The notes beneath the pieces were generated by a model that was not told the origin of the DNA, did not search any database, and saw only the letters and a program-made list of their open reading frames with translations. Shown here in pieces: positions 7,555-13,561 of a stretch of DNA of 25,786 nt; within the stretch, counting starts at the first letter, position 1; each line of letters begins with the position of its first letter. Position numbers and translations under genes: made by a program. This DNA is from Spirochaetota bacterium (GTDB lineage Bacteria; Spirochaetota; Spirochaetia; Treponematales; UBA12059): positions 1-25,786 of the forward strand of contig JAKLIU010000002.1 of NCBI GenBank assembly GCA_022709445.1, written 5' to 3'.

Positions 7555-7564
7555 CCCCTACCGC

Positions 7565-8845
7565 ATGGAACACTACGACGTCGCGATCATCGGCACCGGG
7601 CCCGCGGGCCTCGGGGCCGCCTTCACGCTCCTGGACGCGCGCCCGGGGCTCTCCATCGTCATGTTCGACCGCAACGAGTTTTCCTCCGGCGGACTGCGCA
7701 ACGACTGCAAGATGAACTTCACCTGGCCGGTGGGCTTCGCGGAAGGAGTCTGGACCGAGGACCTGGCCGCCGCTTACCTGGCCCGAGTGGAGGATTTCCT
7801 GCGGCCCGCCATCATGGAGAAGCGCGACGTGGCCATGTACGCCCGCCGGGCCGAACGCCTGGGGGCGCGGCTCCTGGAGATACGCCAGGCCCACCTGGGC
7901 ACCGACGGCGGGCTGGAACTGATCAAGCGCCTGGTCGCGCGGCTCGCCGCGGCGGGCGTGGAGACGGCGCTGGGCGAGGAAGCGCTGGCGGTGGACGCCA
8001 AGGCCCGGGTCATCGAGACCGCCTCGCGCTCCGTCGGTTTCGGCGCGGCTCTGGTGGCGCCAGGCAGGGCGAGTTTCGGCTTCCTGCAGCGCGTGATGCG
8101 GGACAACGGGGTCGCGTTCTCGGACAACGTGGTGGACATGGGCATGCGCGTGGAGCTGCGCGAAGAGCGCTATCCCGTGGTGCGCGACTACTACGATCCC
8201 AAGTTCGCGTTCCCGAAGAAGGTGCGCACCTTCTGCACCAACTCCCGGGCTGCCCACGTGGTGCAGGAGAAGTACGAGGACGAGGCGGGCGCCTGGTACA
8301 GCGTCAACGGGCACGCCTGGTCGTCCAGCCGGCCGTCCAACGACCTGGCCAACTTCGCCATGCTCAAGACCGTCAGCCTCACCGAGCCCCTGGCCAGCGG
8401 ACAGGCCTACGCGCGCGCCCTGGGCGGGCAGGCGATGCTCCTGGGCGGAGGCCGCCCCATCATGCAGCGCGTGGGGGATTTCCGCCTGGGCAGGCGATCC
8501 ACCCGGGAAGCCTTCAACGGGGACCTGTACGACTTCGAACCCACCCTCGGCTCGTGCACGCCCGGGGACCTGGGGCTGGCGGTGCCCGCCAAGATCATGC
8601 GCGCGCTCTGGAACGCCATGAAGCTCCTGGACACCATCGTGCCTGGCGTGCTCCACCCGAGCACCGTCATGTACTACCCGGAGATCAAGACCTACGCCAA
8701 CAAACCCGTCTTCCGGGACCCCGCCGGCTTCATGGCGGCCCCCGGGCTCTGGCTGGCAGGCGACGGGGCGGGAACCAGCAGGGGCATCACCGCGGCCTGG
8801 GCCTCGGGCATGCGCGCCGCGGAGAGCATGGCCGCGTCGTTCTGA
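7565..8845 (+). CDS. FAD-dependent dehydrogenase/oxidoreductase (COG2509-like)
   Basis: A 426-residue flavoprotein. The dinucleotide-binding motif DVAIIGTGPAGLGAAF starts at residue 5, which fixes the start at 7565. A C-terminal GLWLAGDGAGTSRGITAAWASG closes the FAD site, as in the uncharacterised FAD-dependent dehydrogenase group near the GltD/NAD(P)-disulfide superfamily. SSGGLRNDCKMNFTWPVGF at about 38-56 is characteristic of this group. The reaction is unknown, and no second cofactor domain or iron-sulfur motif is seen. It lies directly upstream of the sigma-54 promoter of iadA, 106 nt before iadA, but has its own promoter. A role in the peptide pathway is therefore possible but unsupported. 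Confidence 0.75.
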   Translation: MEHYDVAIIGTGPAGLGAAFTLLDARPGLSIVMFDRNEFSSGGLRNDCKMNFTWPVGFAEGVWTEDLAAAYLARVEDFLRPAIMEKRDVAMYARRAERLGARLLEIRQAHLGTDGGLELIKRLVARLAAAGVETALGEEALAVDAKARVIETASRSVGFGAALVAPGRASFGFLQRVMRDNGVAFSDNVVDMGMRVELREERYPVVRDYYDPKFAFPKKVRTFCTNSRAAHVVQEKYEDEAGAWYSVNGHAWSSSRPSNDLANFAMLKTVSLTEPLASGQAYARALGGQAMLLGGGRPIMQRVGDFRLGRRSTREAFNGDLYDFEPTLGSCTPGDLGLAVPAKIMRALWNAMKLLDTIVPGVLHPSTVMYYPEIKTYANKPVFRDPAGFMAAPGLWLAGDGAGTSRGITAAWASGMRAAESMAASF

Positions 8846-8895
8846 AGGCCTGATGCCGCGGGACTCCGCCGACCGTCCGCGCGCGAAGGGCAGAC

Positions 8896-8911
8896 TGGCA
8901 CGGTTATTGCA
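8896..8911 (+). promoter_or_regulatory. Sigma-54 (-24/-12) promoter of iadA
   Basis: TGGCACGGTTATTGCA matches the RpoN consensus TGGCACR-N4-TTGCW at every fixed position, with GG at 8897-8898 and GC at 8909-8910 separated by 10 nt. Predicted transcription start is about 8922, and the chosen iadA start is 8952. It requires an AAA+ activator, and one is encoded two genes on. Confidence 0.9.
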
Positions 8912-8951
8912 TCGTTTTCTGCGCGAACAGCGCATGAAAGGGATGCACGAC

Positions 8952-10139
8952 ATGCTGGTTATCAAGAACGCCTCCGTCTACGCACCTGAACACCTGGGCC
9001 TGCGCGACCTGCTCGTGGCGGGGGACCGGATCGTCGCCATGGCCGAGCGCATCGACGAGGCCAGGCTGCCCGTGCCCTGCGCGATCATCGACGCGGCCGG
9101 CCGCAGGACGACGCCCGGCCTCATCGACGGGCACGTGCACCTGACCGGCGGCGGCGGGGAGGGCGGCTTCGGCACCAGGACGCCGGAAATGCCCCTGAGC
9201 GCGGCCACCCTGGCGGGCGTGACGACCGTGGTGGGCGTGCTGGGCACCGACGGCCTGACCCGGTCGCCCGAAGCCCTGGTCGCCAAGGTGTACGCGCTGC
9301 GCGAGGAAGGCCTGTCCGCCTGGTGCTTCACCGGCTCCTACCGGGTGCCCCCCGTCACCGTCACCGGCGACGTCACCAAGGACATCATGATGATAGAGCC
9401 GGTGATCGGCGTGGGCGAGGTGGCCGTGTCCGACCACCGCTCGAGCAAGCCCACGGACGCCGAGCTGTCGCGCCTGGCGAGCCAGGCCAGGCTCGGGGGC
9501 ATGCTGTCCGGCAAGGCGGGGTTGGTCAACGTGCACCTGGGCGACGCCCAGGCGGGCTTCGGGCCCCTGGAACGCGCGGTCGCCGCCGGGGACCTGCCCC
9601 GGACCCAGTTCCTCCCCACGCACTGCAACCGCAATCCGCGCCTCATGGCGGAAGCCCTGGACTGGGCCAGGGCGGGCGGCCGCGTGGACTTCACCGCCAG
9701 CACCACCGCTGCGTTCCTGGCCGGCGGCGAGACCTCGGCCGCCGCCGCCCTCGCCGCCTTCCTGGGGGCCGGAGCGCCCCTGTCGGCCATCACCGTCACG
9801 AGCGACGGCCAGGGAAGCCTCCCGCGCTTCGACGCGGACGGGCGGCTGTGCGGGCTGGAGGTGGGCGGCTGCGCCTCGCTCCTGTCGTTTTTGCGTGAAG
9901 GAATGGCCGCCGGCATAGTATCATTCGAGTCGATGCTGGCCGCGGTGACGGAGAATCCGGCACGGGCGCTCGGACTCGGGAGCAAGGGGAGGATCGAGGT
10001 GGGGATGGACGCCGACATGGTCGTGTTCGACGACGGTCTCGCGCCGGCCTTCGTGGTCGCCAGGGGCCGGGTCATGGTGGCCGACGGCCGCCCGCTGGTG
10101 CTGGGCGCTTTCGAGCCGCCCGCCGGGGAGCCCGCATGA
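8952..10139 (+). CDS. iadA: Isoaspartyl (beta-aspartyl) dipeptidase
   Basis: This amidohydrolase cleaves beta-aspartyl dipeptides, which come from damaged proteins or from cyanophycin breakdown, into Asp and a second amino acid. The 395-residue protein aligns end to end with E. coli IadA. It has His61/His63 (GLIDGHVHLTGGGGE), His195 (VNVHLGD), His224 (LPTHCNRN) and Asp285 (TSDGQGS), plus the substrate-contacting Glu70, Tyr in TGSYRVP and Arg in SDHRSS. The position of E. coli Lys162, the carboxylated metal bridge, is Glu156 here. The start at 8952 was chosen because AAAGGG stands 9 nt upstream. ATGs at 8934 and 8943 are in frame but lack a ribosome site and lie very close to the predicted transcript start. 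The gene overlaps the activator gene by 4 nt (ATGA). Confidence 0.93.
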   Translation: MLVIKNASVYAPEHLGLRDLLVAGDRIVAMAERIDEARLPVPCAIIDAAGRRTTPGLIDGHVHLTGGGGEGGFGTRTPEMPLSAATLAGVTTVVGVLGTDGLTRSPEALVAKVYALREEGLSAWCFTGSYRVPPVTVTGDVTKDIMMIEPVIGVGEVAVSDHRSSKPTDAELSRLASQARLGGMLSGKAGLVNVHLGDAQAGFGPLERAVAAGDLPRTQFLPTHCNRNPRLMAEALDWARAGGRVDFTASTTAAFLAGGETSAAAALAAFLGAGAPLSAITVTSDGQGSLPRFDADGRLCGLEVGGCASLLSFLREGMAAGIVSFESMLAAVTENPARALGLGSKGRIEVGMDADMVVFDDGLAPAFVVARGRVMVADGRPLVLGAFEPPAGEPA

Positions 10140-11875
10140 CGGACGTCCTGCTCGTCAGCGGGAGCGAGGGCACGGCCGCCGTGCTCTCCAGGCAGCTGTC
10201 GTCCTGCCTCGAGGGCCGGGCCACGGTCCGGGCGCTCTGCGTGAACGGCCTGGTTCCCGGCGACCTCCCCGCCGACCTGGTGGTGCTCTCCAGCTCGCTG
10301 GTACGCGACGAGCTCGTCTCGCTCGGACTCCTCGACCCGTCGTCGGACCACATCGTGGCGCGCCGCACGGTCGACCCGGACGTCCTCGAGCGCGTGGTTG
10401 CCCTGCCCCCCGGCACCCGGGCCCTGTTCGTGAACGACCGGGCCCAGACCGCGCGCGAGTGCGTGGACGCCCTCCTGGAACTGGGGCTGGATTCCATACG
10501 GTGGCTGGCCTGGAACCCGTCCGACCCTCCGCCGCCCCCCGAGTACCGCCTCGCCGTGGTCGCCGGCGAGCCGGATCTGGTCCCGGACGGCGTGGCCGAG
10601 ACCATCGACCTGGGCGCGCGCATCATGGATTTCGGCACCCTGGCCGAGATCATGGGCCGCCTGGGCATACCGTACGCCGACATCGGCCACTTCTCGCGGC
10701 GCTACCTGGCCAAGATCGTGAGCCTGGCCAGGCGGCTGTCGCGCTCCACCGAGGAGGCCAGGCGCCTGTCCGGCCACCTGGCCTCCGTGATAGACAGCCT
10801 GAGGCACGGCATCCTGGTCTACGATCCCTCGGGCAGGGTGTCCGTGTGCAACGAGGAGCTGCGCGAACTGCTAGCGGTGCGCGGCGCAGCCGGCGCCGGC
10901 AGCACCCTCGCGGCGGTGGTCAGGCAGCGCGAGCTCCTGGATTTCCTGGAATGCCGCTGCGGCGAGGAAGAGGGTTCGTTCAAGCTGCCCGGAGGCTCCG
11001 TATCGGTGCGGCGCTTCGACCTGGGCGAGGGCGGTCACACCGTCGCGGTCTTCCGCGGCGAGGGCGAGGAGGAGAGCAAGGCCGCCAGGCTGGGGCGCGA
11101 GTACCGGCGCCGCGGCCATGTCGCCAAATGGACCATGGACGACATAGCCGGCGACAGCGAGCCGATACGCCGCGCAAAGCGCATAGCCGCGCGGCTTTCC
11201 GCCACCGACCTGTCCATATTGATCAACGGCGAGAGCGGCACCGGCAAGGAGCTCTTCGCCTCGGCCATCCATGCCGCCAGCGCCCGCGCCTCCGGGCCGT
11301 TCCTGGCCGTGGACCTGGGCGCGCTGTCCGACGACCTGATCGAGAGCGAGCTGTTCGGCTACGAGGAAGGCGCGTTCACCGGCGCCAAGAAAGGCGGCAA
11401 GGCCGGCCTCTTCGAGCTGGCCGACGGCGGGACGCTCTTCCTGGACGAGATCGGCAACGTGTCGCCCAAGGTGCAGACCCGGCTCCTGCGCGTGCTGCAG
11501 GAGCGCGAGGTCATGCGGGTGGGCGGCGCGGAGATCAAGCGCGTGGACGTGCGCGTGATCGCGGCCACCAACGAGGACCTGCTCGGCAGGGCGCGGCGCG
11601 GCCTGTTCCGCGAGGACCTGTACTTCCGGCTCAAGATGGGCTGGATCCGCATACCTCCGCTGCGCGAACGCCCCGACGACATACCCGCGCTCGTGGCCCG
11701 CATCCTGGCGAACGAGGGGGCGCGCGAGGTGGCCGTTGCCCGGTCCGTGCTCGACGCCCTGTCCGCCCGCGAGTGGCCCGGCAACGTGAGGGAACTGCGG
11801 AACGCGGTGAGCTACATGCTGGCGGTCCGCGAAGGGCAGGCCATCAGGCTGGAGGACCTGCCGGACGCGGCCTAA
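10136..11875 (+). CDS. Sigma-54-dependent transcriptional activator (AAA+ EBP), lacking its DNA-binding end
   Basis: This protein opens RpoN promoters by ATP hydrolysis. The N-terminal ~185 residues form an unfamiliar sensory region that may resemble PrpR_N-type two-lobed ligand domains. A helical linker follows, then a PAS-like domain (about 215-310, GILVYDPSGRVSVCNEELREL). The AAA+ module has Walker A GESGTGKE (365-372), the sigma-54 contact loop GAFTGA (412-417), Walker B LFLDEIGN (Asp437/Glu438) and the C-terminal REWPGNVRELRNAV. Translation ends at TAA right after RLEDLPDAA, where family members continue into a helix-turn-helix. The following bases stay open in the same frame and encode a winged-helix-like segment. 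GGGGAG precedes the ATG, which overlaps the iadA stop. It is the likely activator of the iadA and opp promoters. Confidence 0.9.
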   Translation: MTDVLLVSGSEGTAAVLSRQLSSCLEGRATVRALCVNGLVPGDLPADLVVLSSSLVRDELVSLGLLDPSSDHIVARRTVDPDVLERVVALPPGTRALFVNDRAQTARECVDALLELGLDSIRWLAWNPSDPPPPPEYRLAVVAGEPDLVPDGVAETIDLGARIMDFGTLAEIMGRLGIPYADIGHFSRRYLAKIVSLARRLSRSTEEARRLSGHLASVIDSLRHGILVYDPSGRVSVCNEELRELLAVRGAAGAGSTLAAVVRQRELLDFLECRCGEEEGSFKLPGGSVSVRRFDLGEGGHTVAVFRGEGEEESKAARLGREYRRRGHVAKWTMDDIAGDSEPIRRAKRIAARLSATDLSILINGESGTGKELFASAIHAASARASGPFLAVDLGALSDDLIESELFGYEEGAFTGAKKGGKAGLFELADGGTLFLDEIGNVSPKVQTRLLRVLQEREVMRVGGAEIKRVDVRVIAATNEDLLGRARRGLFREDLYFRLKMGWIRIPPLRERPDDIPALVARILANEGAREVAVARSVLDALSAREWPGNVRELRNAVSYMLAVREGQAIRLEDLPDAA

Positions 11876-12193
11876 TTCGACGATGCCGCCGGCCGCGGGC
11901 GATGGGCGCCTGCAACACGCGCGACGCCCGCGCATGACGGCCCGGGACTTGGCGCCGAGGACATGGTCGTGCTCCGGGCCGTCGCGGAACTGAACGCCGT
12001 CGGCAAGTCCGCCGGACGCGACGCCATCGCCGCCCTGCCCGCCGCGAGGAGCATGCGGCTCGGTCCCGGCGCCATACGCGCGCGGCTCGAGCGGCTGGAC
12101 ACCCTGGGGCTGGTCGCCAGCAAACGCGGCAGGGGCGGTACGTCCATCACGGCCAGTGGCGCATCGGTCATCGCCGATTCCCGCGAGATTTAA
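11876..12193 (+). pseudogene. Winged-helix DNA-binding segment in frame after the activator's TAA
   Basis: From 11876 to the stop at 12191-12193 the frame of the sigma-54 activator remains open for 105 codons. It is interrupted from the activator only by TAA at 11873-11875. Its second half (from Met at 11963) reads as a winged helix: VVLRAVAELNAVGKSAGRDA, then AIRARLERLDTLGLVASKRG and a wing RGRGGTSITASG. This is the layout of the C-terminal DNA-binding domain found in some activators that lack a Fis-type helix-turn-helix. It may be the severed C-terminus of the activator (nonsense mutation, sequencing error or read-through) or a separate 76-residue protein starting at 11963. The only upstream purines (GAGG) lie 2 nt from that ATG, too close for a normal ribosome site. 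Confidence 0.65.
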
Positions 12194-12230
12194 TGGTTAT
12201 ATTGCACCCTATTCAGCCTTTTTAACCATT
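12192..12230. promoter_or_regulatory. Inverted repeat in AT-rich leader of the cyanophycinase gene
   Basis: AATGGTTA (12192-12199) and TAACCATT (12223-12230) are perfect 8-bp inverted arms 23 nt apart, in the only clearly AT-rich stretch around. TATATT (12198-12203) could be a -10 but has no good -35. The sequence GGTTATATTGCA (12195-12206) resembles the -12 part of the two sigma-54 promoters but lacks GG at the required distance. Operator or hairpin function is possible. Confidence 0.4.
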
Positions 12231-12255
12231 TTACAGCCAATTCCAGGAGATCAAC

Positions 12256-13443
12256 ATGCCTTCAGGAACCCTTGTGATAGCCGGCGGAGCGCTGGGGCGC
12301 TACGAGCGAGCCATCCTAGGACGGTTCATAGACGCGGCCGGAGGCCCGGCCAAACGCTTCTCCGTCCTGCCCGCCGCCACGGTCGATCCACATGCCGGCT
12401 TCAGGCGCTTCGTGGAGAATGCGGCGGCGCTCGGGGTGGACCGGAGTTCCATCAGCCTGCTGGAAGTGTCCGGCTCCGTCCCCGGCTGGGAACGCGGTGC
12501 GTCCGACCGGCGGCAGGTCGAGGCCCTCGAAGGCTCGGACGGCGTCTGGATCCTGGGCGGCGACCAGAACCGACTGACCGCCCTCCTCGTCCTGCCGGAC
12601 GGCCGCGACACGCCCCTGCTCGCCGCCCTGAGGGCCAGGCTGGACGCCGGCGCGGCCATCGGCGGGACCAGCGCGGGCGCGGCCGTCATGTGCGACCCCA
12701 TGATCGGGGGCGGCACCAGCTTCGGCGCGCTCGCCTGCCCGCGGGCCTCGGGCCCCGGCCCCGGCGAGATGGACCGAGCGCTCTGGATGAGCCGCGGCTT
12801 CGGGCTGTTCCCCTGCGGCATCGTGGACCAGCATTTCGACGCGCGCGCGCGCATGGGACGACTCGTCGAGGCGGTCATGACCGACGGCGACGGCCTGCGG
12901 CCCGGTTTCGGCATAGCCGAGGACAGCGCCATGGCCTGGGATGCCGCCGCCGGCACCGTGGAGGCGATGGGCGCGGGAGGCGTGTACATCGTCGATCCGC
13001 GGCGCGCCGTCAGGGACCTGGTGGACGGGCGCCTCCGGTACCGGGGCGTCGTCTTCCATTACCTGACCCGGGGCGACCGCTTCGAACCCGCCACCGGCAT
13101 GGCCACCTTCCCCGGGAAGCGCCCGCTGGAGGGTCTCGATCCGGCCTTCTCCGCCGCCGGCGCGGTTGCCTCGGGCCCGCTGTCGCCCTACGGGACGCTC
13201 GCCCAGTTCGCCGCCCGCATGGTGATGGACAACGATCCTGCCTGCCTGGAAGCGGACGGCACAGGGCGGCGCTTCGCGAAGGCCTACCTGATCGAGGAGC
13301 TGGATGGCCGCCAGCTCGGATGGCTCGTCAGGGTATGCCGCCGCGAGGGACGGAGCCGCGGCTGGCTCGACGACGAGGGCGTCAGCTTCGAGGGCGTGGA
13401 ACTGGACATCCTGCCCGTCGCCGTATCGATAGGCGAACCCTGA
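12256..13443 (+). CDS. cphB: Cyanophycinase-like serine peptidase (family S51)
   Basis: Cyanophycinase cuts the storage polymer cyanophycin (poly-Asp with Arg side chains) into beta-Asp-Arg dipeptides. The 395-residue protein matches CphB across its first ~265 residues. It has LVIAGGALGRYERAIL, ILGGDQN (Gln104), the nucleophile Ser139 in GGTSAGAA and His193 in DQHFDARARMGRL, all spaced as in the family. A C-terminal part of about 120 residues goes beyond the usual ~270-residue length and shows no domain I know. There is no signal peptide, so it acts in the cytoplasm. AGGAGA stands 5 nt before the ATG. No cyanophycin synthetase is in the window. Between iadA/activator and the peptide importer, a role in degrading beta-aspartyl peptides is likely. 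Exact substrate is unproven. Confidence 0.88.
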   Translation: MPSGTLVIAGGALGRYERAILGRFIDAAGGPAKRFSVLPAATVDPHAGFRRFVENAAALGVDRSSISLLEVSGSVPGWERGASDRRQVEALEGSDGVWILGGDQNRLTALLVLPDGRDTPLLAALRARLDAGAAIGGTSAGAAVMCDPMIGGGTSFGALACPRASGPGPGEMDRALWMSRGFGLFPCGIVDQHFDARARMGRLVEAVMTDGDGLRPGFGIAEDSAMAWDAAAGTVEAMGAGGVYIVDPRRAVRDLVDGRLRYRGVVFHYLTRGDRFEPATGMATFPGKRPLEGLDPAFSAAGAVASGPLSPYGTLAQFAARMVMDNDPACLEADGTGRRFAKAYLIEELDGRQLGWLVRVCRREGRSRGWLDDEGVSFEGVELDILPVAVSIGEP

Positions 13444-13462
13444 GCGACGTGCAGGGTCCAAT

Positions 13463-13478
13463 TGGTACGGTTATTGCT
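13463..13478 (+). promoter_or_regulatory. Sigma-54 (-24/-12) promoter of the opp operon
   Basis: TGGTACGGTTATTGCT has GG (13464-13465) and GC (13476-13477) 10 nt apart and is identical to the iadA promoter at 14 of 16 positions. Predicted start of transcription is near 13489, giving a leader of about 73 nt before oppA. Confidence 0.85.
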
Positions 13479-13487
13479 ATTAATGTT

Positions 13488-13529
13488 GGGACGCTCGTAC
13501 ATTCCGGGACATCCGGCGACGGGACGTCC
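13488..13529 (+). repeat. Three GGGAC-type direct repeats in the opp leader
   Basis: GGGACGCTC (13488-13496), GGGACATCC (13506-13514) and GGGACGTCC (13521-13529) follow each other at 18- and 15-nt steps right after the predicted transcription start. GGACGTCC is itself palindromic. It could be an operator or a leader RNA element, or coincidental in GC-rich DNA. Confidence 0.35.
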
Positions 13530-13561
13530 AGATGCACTAGGACCATAAGGAGGCCCGGATC

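Noticed and set aside
5384..8965. Minus-strand 1193-codon open frame
   Set aside because: It overlaps the protease and FAD oxidoreductase genes in other frames. Its product is low-complexity Arg/Gly/Pro-rich with no domains, a GC-rich shadow.
9891..9921. TTGCGT...TAGTAT inside iadA as a promoter for the activator gene
   Set aside because: Spacing is 19 nt and the -35 is weak. An AT-richer patch can occur by chance in coding sequence. An internal promoter remains possible, since the activator should be made before induction.
11963..12193. Independent small winged-helix gene
   Set aside because: Not excluded, but the ATG lacks a usable ribosome site, and the frame is continuous with the activator except for one stop. 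I annotated it as a severed segment instead.
12195..12206. Third sigma-54 promoter before cphB
   Set aside because: TTGCA is present, but the bases 10 nt upstream are AA, not GG, so the -24 element is missing.
13444..13460. Terminator after cphB
   Set aside because: Only a 5-bp CCCTG/CAGGG pairing without T-run is present.
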